The notes under the pieces: model-generated
The model's database searches: none
Seen by the model: the letters and a program-made list of their open reading frames with translations, nothing else
Told to the model about the DNA's origin: nothing
Shown here: positions 1-11,898 of the stretch, in pieces
Layout of the letters: the number at the start of each line of letters is the position of its first letter
How positions within the stretch are numbered: position 1 is the stretch's first letter
Assembly (NCBI RefSeq): GCF_020382885.2
Contig: NC_058511.1
Location: forward strand, 509,501 to 573,500
Length of the DNA stretch: 64,000 bases
Direction: 5' to 3'
DNA from: Scatophagus argus
Lineage: Eukaryota; Chordata; Actinopteri; Scatophagidae
Program-made: the position numbers and the translations under genes

Positions 1-180
1 CGTCTTGTTGTTGAGTCCACACATTCAGATCAAAGATTAAAGGCCCCTGAGCTTCTGCATCTAATTCAGTTTCAGTTTATTTATGTAGCGCCAATTCACA
101 ACCAAAGTTATGTCATGACACGTTCCGGTTAGAGCAGGTCGAGTCCAAACGCCTTAATTAGATTGTAATACAGAGAACCC

Positions 181-214
<34 letters not shown>

Positions 215-1023
215 CAACACAAACTGCTCAGTCACGTGACTCGTCACACCTGAAATCACCTGTCCTGCACTAAAAAGACAGAACCATAAGAACGTATGAG
301 GGTGTCGGCACTGAACCCGTTCGGTCTCTCGAGTTTACTGTGACAGAACAGCAACTTCGATCAGCTGATCAGCAAAGTCATTTCTTAAGTTACTTTTTTC
401 TTAGTTAACAAATCGATTAATCAACTAGTTTCAAATGAAAAATGTGTTTTCGTTGTGACACCTATTGTTACTATGACAACCACAGGTGTCGGTGCTTAAT
501 TGTTTATTATTACTGACAGACAGGCAGACAGATGACTCTATCTCATGTCGCTCTGTTGTCATGGCAACACACAGCCGAGTCTGATCATGTGACAGGAAAC
601 AGCTCAGCAGCACCACAGACTGCATAAAATGGAAAACCTTATTAGCACAAAAGAAATCAGGTCAGGCAGGAAGTGACTGCAGTGGAAAACAGTTCTGTTA
701 TGCTACACCTGCGCTGCACCGCACTTTGACGTCTCATAAAATCAGTGAACAGTCACATTCACGTTTTGAATCTGTGTAGAAACTTTACTTATAAAATGTA
801 TTGATTAGTTTTGTCCGTGAGAGGCTGAAGACGTTCACGTCTCCAGCACAGACAGCTTCAGTCCAGATCATCAGTTAAGCTCCCGATCTCCGAAAGCTCA
901 GATTCAATGAGGTTGACGGCGCCACCCACAGGACAAAGTGCACCTGTAGACCCACTGCTGTTCACACTGTAAGCACCAGGAAGACTTTGAGTCTGTTAGA
1001 GGAGACCAGCAGAGACCAGTCCG
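1..1023. other. intergenic flank 3' of gpr132
   Basis: I see no gene here. The stretch holds a GT microsatellite and AT-rich unique-looking sequence. The part next to position 1023 is probably the gpr132 3' untranslated region on the minus strand. Short open frames in this interval have no recognisable protein similarity. Confidence 0.5.
184..212. repeat. (GT)n microsatellite
   Basis: A perfect GT dinucleotide run of about 14 units. It is visible directly and has no coding content. Confidence 0.95.
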
Positions 1024-2097
1024 TCAGGTCTCTGCTGGTCTTCCTTCCTGGTGTCTCTCTGTCTCGGCGTTCAGCTCTGAGGAGTTCTTGGTGGGCTGGA
1101 TCTTGTTCTGGCTGCTGTCGGATCGCGGTCTCAGGTGTGCACGGTTGCAGAACTGCGCGATTCCTCGGCTCAGCTCTTTGCGGATGTTGTCACTGGACAG
1201 GACGTAGAGGATGGGGTTGACGGCGCTGTTGACGGTGGACAGGCCGAGTGAGATGGTGTACGGCGTGTACATGGTCCTCTCGAACAGACAGGTGCCGTCC
1301 TCCAGCTGCGGGAAGTGGAAGATGACGGCCCTGACCAGCAGGATGATGTGGTACGGAGCGAAGCAAACCAGGAACAACACCACCACCGCCACGGCCAGCC
1401 AGCGGACGCGCTCCTTCTGCTCCCGCCGCAGCCCTGTGCTAGACTGCACGTTGGCCAGGATGCCGCGGTTGGCCACCACCAGCACCAGCAGCGGGACCAG
1501 GAAGCCCACCACGAAGCGGGCGTAGTTGAAACCCGTCACCGTGACGCTGGTCTGACTTGGCTCGAAGCAGCGACGGTCGCCCTCGGCGGCGTCGCCCTCC
1601 CTCATGGTGAAGACGGGCACGTGACCAACAGCCACCAGAAGCACAATGGCGACGGCGACGAGGAAGGCAACCCGCTGTCGGCGGAGGCCGCGGGACTCCA
1701 CGCTGTAGACGACGGCGACGTAACGGTCGCAGGAGATGCAGCACAGCAGGAAGATGCTGATGTACATGTTGTTGAAGAAGATGTAACCCGTCAGCTTGCA
1801 GGCGGCCGAGCTCCACGGCCACCAGTGACCTCTGCTGACGTAGTAGGCCCACAGCGGCAGAGTGCCCAGGTAGGTGAGGTCACATAGCGACAGGCTCCAC
1901 AGGTAAACACCCAGCACGTTCTTCCTGCGCACCTGCAGCCAGGTGAGGTAGGTGGTCAGCAGGTTGGCGGGCAGCCCGACAGCCAGCACCACGCTGTACA
2001 GCAGCACCAGCGGCAGGCGGCCTTCGTCGTACGGAGGCTCGCAGGAGGTGGAGCTCGCGTTGTTCGTCAGAGAGTTCGTCAGCGGCGGCTCGTGCAT
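1024..2097 (-). CDS. gpr132: G-protein-coupled receptor, GPR132/G2A-like
   Basis: Class A (rhodopsin-like) receptor of the GPR4/GPR65/GPR68/GPR132 group, which responds to protons or oxidised/lysolipids at the plasma membrane. The predicted protein has 357 residues with seven hydrophobic segments. It has an Asn-bearing extracellular N-terminus (NNAS), the TM3 motif CDRYVAVVY (intact DRY), a TM6 segment ending VCFAPYH and the TM7 motif NPILY. The stretch around CDRYVAVVY and the following ESRGLRRQR fits G2A better than GPR4 or GPR65. The open frame extends 23 codons further upstream, but a splice acceptor (pyrimidine tract then CAG, near 2103) lies just before the ATG at 2097. I therefore take MHEPPL as the start and expect a noncoding first exon upstream. 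Coding is in one exon, as usual for this family. GPR132 lies in human 14q32 with BRF1, matching the neighbours here. A different member of the proton-sensing group is possible. Confidence 0.85.
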   Translation of the reverse strand: MHEPPLTNSLTNNASSTSCEPPYDEGRLPLVLLYSVVLAVGLPANLLTTYLTWLQVRRKNVLGVYLWSLSLCDLTYLGTLPLWAYYVSRGHWWPWSSAACKLTGYIFFNNMYISIFLLCCISCDRYVAVVYSVESRGLRRQRVAFLVAVAIVLLVAVGHVPVFTMREGDAAEGDRRCFEPSQTSVTVTGFNYARFVVGFLVPLLVLVVANRGILANVQSSTGLRREQKERVRWLAVAVVVLFLVCFAPYHIILLVRAVIFHFPQLEDGTCLFERTMYTPYTISLGLSTVNSAVNPILYVLSSDNIRKELSRGIAQFCNRAHLRPRSDSSQNKIQPTKNSSELNAETERHQEGRPAET

Positions 2098-2676
2098 GAT
2101 GTCTGCAGGGAGACAGCGACAGCCAATCAGGTTCAAGATCAGTCTGTCTGCAGAAGACAAAGACACATAGAGGGGTCAACAGAATCATCAAAAGAGAAAA
2201 TGAAATCCTCGACGGCGTCTCTTTCATCTGGTGTGACGTTCTCGTCTGCACTTCCTGCCTTATCGTCCCTACAGCACCTGATTTTCACTTTGACTGGACG
2301 TTTCGGGGCCGTTGGCGGCGGTGGATCTGCTGCTGACCTCAGACTGGATCCGTCCTGTCAGATGGATGTTATCTCACTCAGTGGTCGAGATGAGCGTCGC
2401 GACTGACGTGACGCAAACATCAGACACTTTGGACTGATTCATCGTGACTGTGAGTCTCTGTTCCCCTTCTGACAGGGAAACCCCGCAGCGGGAGTTTCGA
2501 GGTATTTAATGACGCAGAGACGCGTGGTTTCCAAACAGCAGCTACTGAACATGTCCACTACCCTGATGTCCTCTTCATGAACCACAAGTCCGTCCTCTCA
2601 GAAGTCCCTGTCCCACTCTCAGGAACTAACGAGTCACACTGAGTCACAGTGAAAAGTTTGGGGCATTTTCTCTGAA
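2098..2676. other. gpr132 5' flank / intergenic
   Basis: No gene is seen. The segment next to 2100 is the intron or 5' region of gpr132 on the minus strand. The first noncoding exon cannot be placed from sequence alone. Confidence 0.4.
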
Positions 2677-2911
2677 GATGTGCCTGTCTGTCTGTCTGCC
2701 TGTCTGTCCACATGTCTGTCTGTCTGTCTGTCTGTCTGCCCACCTGTCTGTCCACATGTCTGTCTGTCTGTCTGTCTGTCTGCCTGCCCACCTGTCTGTC
2801 CACCTGCCTGCCTGTCTGCCCACCTGTCTGTCCACATGTCTGTCTGTCTGCCCACCTGCCTGCCTGCCTGTCTGTCTGTCTCCCTGTCCACCTGTCTGTC
2901 TGTCACTCTGA
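2677..2911. repeat. TGTC/TGCC-rich microsatellite block
   Basis: About 235 bp of imperfect tetranucleotide TGTC with TGCC, CACC and CACATG interruptions. It produces long spurious frames on both strands (DRQT-type on minus, VCLS-type on plus) that are repeat artefacts. Confidence 0.93.
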
Positions 2912-4399
2912 GCATGTGCAACACGCTTAAAACAAGTAGACACACACAGCCTAAACGCTGTTGGCTGTCTGTTAGTATACTACTATTACTGTCTGTTGTA
3001 ACTGTCTGTAACTGTTGTTTTTCAAAATAAAAGCACCATGTTTTTTGGCTAGAGACAGAACAGCAGCTCTGCTCTGATTGGCTGTTTACACGCTGTGACC
3101 TCATCGTGACACACTTTCACGTCTCTAATTTGAACAAACAAACACATTAATGTTATGACGTCATCTGTTCAATCGCCACTCGTGTGTTAGTTAAACTGTG
3201 AGTGACAGCAGCGTCCAATCAGGTGCTCCGAATGTCAGCGGTGGGCGGGGCAGCGAGCTGAATTATTGATCAGCGACCTCGTTAGCTGAAATATTAAATC
3301 ATAATGAATGAAGGAGACAGATGGCTTTCAGTACAACGTAGCAAAGGTGGTTGAGTATTGATCACCTACTGGTTCACGCAGTAAGCTGCTATGCTTTCTG
3401 ACGTTCTGAGTGTTACTGCAGATCGATATTAAAATCCATCGGATCCTCACGAGGACCTGCGAAGGGGAACGTACTGGGAGCAGTATTTGAACGTATTTCA
3501 GATGCTTGATGACAAAGTAGAAATACACAGAAGTATTTTAATATTTATCACTGTTGTTTGCTGTGGTTTGTGTCACATGAAGTGTTGATATAACATGAAA
3601 GTGTTCTAACAGGTTATCACGCAAACTGCCGAGTAACATTAGTACAAACACTATTTATCAGTACAGTAGTACCGGATGGTGATAATTAAACAGTATAGTT
3701 ACACTCACGTTATACCGTACTTACCGTACCGTACGTAATATAGTGATACAAGTACTATTAGGGTTTGTTTGACAGAAATATAGCAATATTTTAGGAGCTC
3801 AGAAGAATATGTTTTATATATTACAGTAACAGTAACCGATACTACAGTATTTATTGTTGTACTCCTCTGTGTGTTGTAACGCGAAGACACGTTGATGTAA
3901 TGATGAAGATAAACTGAATCTTTTTACTTCACCCTGTTTACTGTAGTACACTTTAACAGAGATAAAGAGATACTACACGCGTTTGCTACACGACATAGCG
4001 GTAATATTATCACTGGGACCGTGTAAAAGTACACGAAGTATCAGCGAGTGGAAGTAAAAACTCACCGTCTCGCGCGTGTCCTCGTGCGGTCTGACTGAAC
4101 GACGTGAGGACCTCATAGAGGAGCGTCTCTTCATCTCTTCATCTCTAATTCATCCCGCAGTCATCATTTATTCATCCGTTTCCTCCTCTGATGAAACACG
4201 AAAATCATTCACACACAAAAACAACGACACTGATGAAGGAAAGCAGAGAACTGATCATCAATGACCCGATCGATCAAACGGAATCCGAAAACACGTCACA
4301 GAAAACTGCTGAGTGACGTCAAATAAAAAAAAAGATTTAACTCAAAAACAGGAAAACATTCGCCATCTTGTGGCGAACTGTCGTTACTGCAGTCACTGC
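2912..4399. other. intergenic sequence without recognisable feature
   Basis: AT-rich, with no open frame of recognisable similarity and no clear tandem repeat. No feature can be supported. Confidence 0.4.
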
Positions 4400-7300
4400 T
4401 CCTTTTTTTAATTGCTTTATTCAACAACCATTTGTGAAACAAACAATAATACATAAAAGGTGGACAATATACATAATGAAAACTGAAAAAGAAATAATTC
4501 ATACAGACAATAAAAAAAAGTAAATAGATAAATAAGAATGAAATAAATAAAAAATAGAAATAAATACATGCCGGGGTCACAAGTAAAATAGGAAAAAGAA
4601 TTAACTTGAATTAAAAATATTATGAAAGTGGGAGCACACCCTCATAGTTTTAATAGCTTTCTTATTTGTAGAAGAAGACACTGATTTAAAATACAATTCG
4701 AATTCTTTCATAAAAACACGAAAAAGATGTCTGACTTTGGAAAATTTACATTTGTGGATGCAGAATTTTGCAAGAATTATAAAAAGATTAATTAAATAAT
4801 ATTCTCTTTCAACTAAAGTGTCAATCTTGAAAAACCCAAAGAGCACATCTTGCAGGAGGAGCTTAAAGTCACAAAAAATATTATTTAAAATAAAATTACA
4901 GATATCTTGCCACAGTTTACTGGTACAATTCCAATTCCAAATAGATGGGTAACAGTCTCAGTATGGGAGTCACAAAAGGCACAGTTTAAATTTAGATCAC
5001 CATATTTGAATTTGATAAAAAAGGATTTAACTGAGTAACACAGATGAATAATTTTAAATGATACATCTTTCACTTTATTAACCACAAAGAAGTTTTGAGG
5101 CAGGGACCAGATTTTTTTCCCAACATAAGTTATTTACATGACTATTCCAATAAGTTATTCCAGGTGAAGTAGAAACAATATGACTTTGGAAAAGAGCGCA
5201 GACCTTACGGTTATTCTTACAACTAGATGTGTTGAAGCATACTTTACCAACTGGTGAGTCAGTTACAGCTGTAAAGGGGACATCAGGCACAGAAACAGAC
5301 ATTTTATTTTTGACTAACATAAGAACACCAGATGGAATAGCATCGAAGACTACAGCATACTGTTCAGGTGTTACAGGTAACCCATAGTGTTGAAGGAACT
5401 CCTGATCAGAAAATAAAACACCATCTGTAGCTGACGCTCGCAATATGGCTATGTTACCGTGGCAATGCCAGAAGTTAAGGTGCAATCATCACATTTCAGT
5501 TCTGATTGTTTATTTGTTTACATAGATTGTGGTGAAACATCCTGAATTATGATCCATGATTGTTGTGGGATCTTGCGGAAATATTTAGTTTTATTGTGAA
5601 AAGGTCACTTCCTGTGTAGCTCAAGCCGGAAGTTGTGATCGGGAATTGAGAAAGAGATGACTGTCTACTACTGGCTAACCAGGCGTACACGGTAATCATT
5701 TTTAAATACTGAAATCCATGTACTTGTGTGAAAGAGAATAATAGAAAATGATGTATATGGAAATATGTTCTTGTTCCAGTTTTCACGGTGTTCCTTAACC
5801 ACGACGAAAGACAATAAAAAGGTTGTGGACATCAGTAAGAGGCGTGATTCTTGTTGCCATAGTAGATACACCATCGCTGTTGAATAGTTGTTTTATAATA
5901 ATATTTAGATAATATTATCGATAAACCACTCCTCAAAGAAAAAGGATCTGTTTCGGTAGAGTAAATCTTTGTTATTCCAAATAGAGTACCGGTGTGGTGA
6001 GAAATTGTGTTGTATTCATAGCCACAGTTTACTGGTACAATTACAGTTCCAGAATAGATGAGTAACAGTCTCAGTATGACAAGCAAGCAACACTTGTTCA
6101 TGAAAGTTGGAAAGACGAACAGGAGTTTTCTCTGTGTTATAGTCGCATGCCAAAAGGAATTTTATAAAACAACATAGTTAGGGACACTCTTCCATATTGA
6201 GTCGGGTTTTCTCAGGAATTGTTTGATCCAGTTAATCTTGAAGGTGTTCAAAGATTCAAAGTCCAAGAAATTAAGCCCCCCATTCTCATATGAGTTCATG
6301 ACAACAGATTTCTTTATGTAATGAGTTTTATTCTTCCATAAAAGTTAAACAACATCTGATCTACGTGTTTGATGGTCTTATTATCAATGTATAATGAGAT
6401 GGCAGTGTAAGTTAGTCTGAATATACCTTCTGCTTTTGTTATTAGCGTCCGATCTCTTAGGAGCCAGAGATTAAACCTTTTTTGGGTCTTTTCTATGGTC
6501 GGAGTAAAGTTTAAAGCAATTCTAGCCTTCTGATCTTTAGCGATGGAGATTCCTAAATATGTTACTGTATTTTTGACAGGGATGTTTGATACTGAGCATG
6601 TAGCTGAGTCTTTCACCGCCATTAATTCACATTTGTTTACATTTAAATGTAGTCCAGAAGCCCCAGAGAACATATTGATTATGCTTAAAGCACGACATAT
6701 CTGGGTAGAATCTTTTTTAAAAAATGGTTGTATCATCTGCAAGCTGACTGATAACGATTTCTCTTTCTGCAATTGTGATGCCTTTCAGAGCTCTTGATTT
6801 AATATGAATAGCTAAGAGTTGGGTGACAAGAAGAAAGAGATAAGAGGAGATAGGACAACCTTGCCGAATTCCTCGTTTAATGTCAAAACGTGGGGTTGTG
6901 CCAGACCTCATTTTAGTAGAACAATTACTAATAGCATTTACGGTTCGAATAGCTTTGCTGAAAAAAAGCCCAAAACCAGATTTCTCTAAAGAACTAAAGA
7001 TAAACTGGTGTTCAACTGAATCAAAGGCTTTATAGAAATCTAAAAATAGGATATAACTGTTATCAGAAATTTCTAACAAGTCTAAAACCAATCTGATGTT
7101 ATTAGATATGTGTCTATTGTTCATGAATCCAGATTGTGATTTGTCTTTGACTGAATCCAAAACTAGCTTAAGCCTTTTCGCAAATACAAGTGCTGACACC
7201 TTATAATCATTGTTTAAAAGATAAATGGGGCGGCAATTATCAATAAGCAGTACATCCTTGTTAGGTTTCAGAATAAGTGTTGTTAAGCCCTGTGTTCATG

Positions 7301-7560
7301 TTGGAGGGAGCAGCTCATCGTCTACGCTTTCTGTGAAAACCTTCAATAAGAATGCATACTATCACATATTGCATTATTAATTTTAAGTTGCTTAATGCAG
7401 TTGGCTTTGGATTGAGATTTTTCCAACCTGAATAAAGAGGCAGAGTTTTGTTCTCCCTCTTCCATCCACTAAATGCACCTTTTCTTTCAGCACGTATAAG
7501 TTGTCCAGCTTACTTTGACATTCAGTGGGAGTTTCTTTTTCATTTGTAGAGACAATCCAG
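4400..7560 (-). mobile_element. decayed non-LTR retrotransposon (L1/Tx1-like LINE)
   Basis: The minus strand carries pieces of a LINE ORF2 in order. A reverse-transcriptase core (7199 down to about 6717, with upstream motif NCRPIYLLNNDYK in the same frame just 5' of it) shows LDFYKAFDSVEH, GIRQGCPISSYLF and the catalytic-type LADDTTIF. The thumb region follows (6772-6314, with LHLNVNKCEL and VTYLGI). A C-terminal region follows near 5485-4885, with a CAFCDSHTETVTHLF zinc-binding-like motif. The element ends near 4405 with AATAAA-type sequence on the minus strand. Frames are broken repeatedly. A segment around 6022-6090 repeats the segment around 4911-4980 (same cagtttactggtacaatt core), so the copy is internally rearranged. 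No endonuclease domain is recognised; the 5' part appears truncated and abuts the palindromic array. It is inactive. Confidence 0.85.
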
Positions 7561-8510
7561 GGGCTTTTGAGAGAGAGAGGTTATGGGAGATACTAGCCTG
7601 GAGTAATCATCTTACAATCAATAAACAGACTACATGGGAGTAATCAGATTACAAACGGTAATCAGTCTACCGTAAAGTAATCGGATTACATGAAAGTAAT
7701 CGGGTTACCAAGCAGTAATCGGATTACATGGAAGTAATCGGATTACATGGCAGTAATCAGATTACATGAAAGTAATCGGATTACCCAAGCAGTAATCGGA
7801 TTACCCAAGCAGTAATCAGATTACATGAAAGTAATCGGATTACATGAACTGTAATCAGATTACATGGAAGTAATCAGATTACCAAAGCAGTAATCAGATT
7901 ACATGAACAGTAATCTGATTACACGCAGTAATCTGATTACCCAAACAGTAATCAGATTACCAGTCTTAAGATTTGGGCTTTGGGAGCTGTGGAGCGCAGA
8001 GCCTGACAGAAGAATCGCTGAGCGCTAAAACAGAAACATCAGCGTCACTCATTCATTCAAACTGCACTGTTACACACTTTACTGCTTTCCAATCAGTAAT
8101 CAGACCACATGAAAGTAACCAGATTACATTGAAGTAATCATCTTACAATCAATAAACAGACTACATGAAAGTGACCAGATTACATGAGAGTAAAAAGATT
8201 ACAAACGGTAATCAATCTACCGTAAAGTAATCAGATTACATGAAAGTAATCGGATTACATGAAAGTAATCGGATTACCCAAGCAGTAATCGGATTACATG
8301 GAAGTAATCGGATTACATGGAAGTAATCGGATTACATGGAAGTAATCGGATTACATGGAAGTAATCGGATTACATGAAAGTAATCTGATTACCCAAGTAG
8401 TAATCGGATTACATGGAAGTAATCAGATTACATGAAAGTAATCGGATTACCAGTCTTGTTACCTTGTATTCAGATTTGGGCTTTGGGAGCTCTGGAGCGT
8501 AGAGCCTGAC

Positions 8511-9137
8511 AAATAGTGCAATTTGACAAGGTCCGAAAATGTACCAGCACCAAAGCACCAATCGCGACAAGCACTTGTACCCTTTTAGGTGCACACCCGT
8601 ACTTTTGTTTTTGTGTGTGTACCTCTTCCTCTTTTTCTACCTCCTCTTCTCCCTACACCCTCCTTCACTTCTTCCTTTCTGTCTCCACCTCCTCCTCCAA
8701 CAGAAACACTCGTTGACATCAGATTAAATTCACATTTTATGTTTTTATTCTTTTTTGTTCACTTTTATACAAACAGGTTATCTGACGGATGTTGAAGCGA
8801 TGACTGAAGATCCGCCCGCCGTGTGCTTTGTGGGCAGAGTCAAACCAAGCGCTCCTCCTACAGCCAATGAGAGTGAAGCAGGCATGTGCTGACAGGATGT
8901 TCCTGTTGTCACGGGCATAGAAACAATAAAGAGTAGACGTCGCGTCGACCGCTACTGCCTGTTGGCGCTGACGAGCCGTGGGGCGGCCATCTTGGACCGG
9001 TCACCCGCTCCATTCAGTGTAATCTGTTTGGCAGGCGCAGTGAAGTGTCAGCGCATTTAATCAGTCATAACTCGCTGAATATTTCACTGATTTTCACAAG
9101 TTTTTTTTGCTGCAAACGCGTCACACATGTAGCTATG
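8511..9137. repeat. long duplicated segment, copy 1
   Basis: Shares almost all of its sequence with 11274-11898 and its first two thirds with 14743-15150. It contains a pyrimidine-rich stretch (8610-8700), a TTTATT motif, and a CpG-rich part with GGCGGCCATCTTGG, which resembles a YY1-type site. Copy 1 lacks about 40 bp (the ggtacacaattgtctctcc part) present in the other two. The flanks differ after 9137. No protein is recognised. Confidence 0.85.
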
Positions 9138-9757
9138 ATACAGGACACATGGTTTGACGTATATTAATATTCATAGTAATAGAATATTCTGAAATATGTG
9201 ATGTATGATAGGTATTTTGCAAAACACACAATGCAGAAGCAGATGGTGGCAGTAAAAGCACGACTCAGCAAGAAAGTGGAAATGCCGCCACACACTCTCA
9301 TCTGGTGTTTCAGACCTGCATAACAAAGCAGAGAGAAAAAAATGTATGTAATGTAAAAATGTAGATTGTCAAGTTAAACACAAGAAATGGACACCCCCTC
9401 GGCCCAAACCATATTTACACATGTACAAAGTTGCTAATGAAAGGTTTAATTTTTTTAATCATGAAATTTTTTATTTTATTTTTTAATTTTCCCTCAAATG
9501 CCCCAAAAGACTCTTCACTGTGGTCTTTGCTCTGTTCTCTTGCCATAGCGTTCTTCTTCTCTCCTTCCAGACTTTCCACTCTTGCTGGACGTGGTTTGAT
9601 CGTCTCAGCTCACACTCATCAGTTTGACACCACTCGAGTGTGACCCACATTCTGTCTTATAGTCATCAGCTGTCGAAGCCACTGCACTGTGTGTGTGTGT
9701 GTGTATGTGCGTGTATGTGCCAAGAATGCATGTTCTGATTGGTTTAATAACATTTAA
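9138..9757. other. array-internal spacer without recognised feature
   Basis: Unique within this window. AT-rich with a short GT run near 9689-9704. I see no coding or RNA feature. It separates duplicated segment copy 1 from the next palindromic block. Confidence 0.4.
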
Positions 9758-10540
9758 GCAATCAGATTACAGGATTACAGGAAAGTAATCAGATTACCTA
9801 AACAGTAATCGGACTACAGCCAACAGTAAGATTGCCGGTCAATAGTCAGATTGCCTAAACAGTAATTGGATTACACGCAGTAATCAGATTACCAGTCTTT
9901 AGATTTGGGCTTTGGGAGCTGTGGAGCGCAGAGCCTGACAGAAGAATCGCTGAGCGCTAAAACAGAAACATCAGCGTCACTCATTCATTCAAACTGCACT
10001 GTTACACACTTTACTGCTTTCCAATCAGTAATCAGACCACATGAAAGTAACCAGATTACATTGAAGTAATCAGCTTACAATCAATAAACAGACTACATGA
10101 AAGTGACCAGATTACATGAGAGTAATCAGATTACAAACGGTAATCAGTCTACCGTAAAGTAATCAGATTACATGAAAGTAATCGGATTACCCAAACAGTA
10201 ATCGGATTACATGGAAGTAATCGGATTACCCAAGCAGTAATCGGATTACATGGAAGTAATCGGATTACATGAAAGTAATCGGATTACATGAAAGTAATCG
10301 GATTACCCAAGTAGTAATCGGATTACATGAAAGTAATCGGATTACATGGAAGTAATCGGATTACATGGAAGTAATCAGATTACATGAAAGTAATCGGGTT
10401 ACCAAGCAGTAATCGGATTACATGAAAGTAATCTGATTACCCAAGTAGTAATCGGATTACATGAAAGTAATCGGATTACCAGTCTTGTTACCTTGTATTC
10501 AGATTTGGGCTTTCGGAGCTCTGGAGCGTAGAGCCTGACA

Positions 10541-10795
10541 GATTTGGTACATTTTTGTCTCCTTAAAGTCCAGAATTGCTTGTCACTGGAGGGTACCCTT
10601 ACAAGTACCTTAGAATACCCTTTTAAATGAGTACATTGCTGGACTATAGTTGAGAGTTACTTTTGTGTCTTACGGGATACACAATTTACACAATTGTACT
10701 TTAAATAGTGCAATTTGACAAGGTCCGAAAATGTACCAGCACCAAAGGGTACACAATTGTCTCTCCAAGGGATACCCAATCGCGACAAGCAATCA
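10541..10795. repeat. ~250-bp array segment (one of five)
   Basis: Starts gatttggtacatttttgtc and ends caatcgcgacaagc. Near-identical copies are at 11111-11360, 12471-12719, 13651-13900 and 14580-14829. Each directly follows a full-length vipas39 exon copy, so exon copy plus this segment forms a repeated module of the higher-order array. Confidence 0.85.
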
Positions 10796-11273
10796 GCTTA
10801 CAATCAATAAACAGACTACATGAAAGTCACCAGATTACATGAGAGTAATCAGATTACAAACGGTAATCAGTCTACCATAAAGTAATCAGATTACACGAAA
10901 GTAACCGGATTACATGAAAGTAATCGGATTACCAAAGCAGTAATTGGATTACCAAAGCAGTAATCAGATTACATGAAAGTGATCGGATTACCCAAGTAGT
11001 AATCGGATTACATGGAAGTAATCGGATTACATGAAAGTAATCGGATTACCAGTCTTGTTACCTTGTATTCAGATTTGGGCTTTCAGAGCTCTGGAGCGTA
11101 GAGCCTGACAGATTTGGTACATTTTTGTCTCCTTAAAGTCCAGAATTGCTTGTCACTGGAGGGTACCCTTACAAGTACCTTAGAATACCCTTTTAAATGA
11201 GTACATTGCTGGACTATAGTTGAGAGTTACTTTTGTGTCTTACGGGATACACAATTTACACAATTGTACTTTA

Positions 11274-11898
11274 AATAGTGCAATTTGACAAGGTCCGAAA
11301 ATGTACCAGCACCAAAGGGTACACAATTGTCTCTCCAAGGGATACCCAATCGCGACAAGCACTTGTACCCTTTTAGGTGCACACCCGTACTTTTGTTTTT
11401 GTGTGTGTACCTCTCCCTCTTTTTCTACCTCCTCCACTTCTTCCTTTCTGTCTCCACCTCCTCCTCCAACAGAAACACTCGTTGACATCAGATTAAATTC
11501 ACATTTTATGTTTTTATTCTTTTTTGTTCACTTTTATACAAACAGGTTATCTGACGGATGTTGAAGCGATGACTGAAGATCCGCCCGCCGTGTGCTTTGT
11601 GGGCAGAGTCAAACCAAGCGCTCCTCCTACAGCCAATGAGAGTGAAGCAGGCATGTGCTGACAGGATGTTCCTGTTGTCACGGGCATAGAAACAATAAAG
11701 AGTAGACGTCGCGTCGACCGCTACTGCCTGTTGGCGCTGACGAGCCGTGGGGCGGCCATCTTGGACCGGTCACCCGCTCCATTCAGTGTAATCTGTTTGG
11801 CAGGCGCAGTGAAGTGTCAGCGCATTTAATCAGTCATAACTCGCTGAATATTTCACTGATTTTCACAAGTTTTTTTTGCTGCAAACGCGTCACACATT
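11274..11898. repeat. long duplicated segment, copy 2
   Basis: Second copy of the segment at 8511-9137. It and copy 3 (14743 onwards) give identical conceptual translations over more than 80 codons, so these two are the youngest pair or have been homogenised. After 11898 palindromic units resume. Confidence 0.85.

Noticed and set aside
1211-1887. Plus-strand open frames of 104-190 codons
   Set aside because: Antisense shadows of the single-exon gpr132 coding region, caused by its high GC content.
2558-3104. Long DRQTDRQ-type and VCLSVCLS-type open frames on both strands
   Set aside because: They are translations of a TGTC tetranucleotide repeat; open in several frames at once and without flanking coding similarity.
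8516-8795. Repeated small open frames (also 11240-11564 and 14709-15033)
   Set aside because: They recur only because the segment is duplicated; the frames run through pyrimidine-rich sequence, have no family similarity and are not bounded by splice or translation signals.
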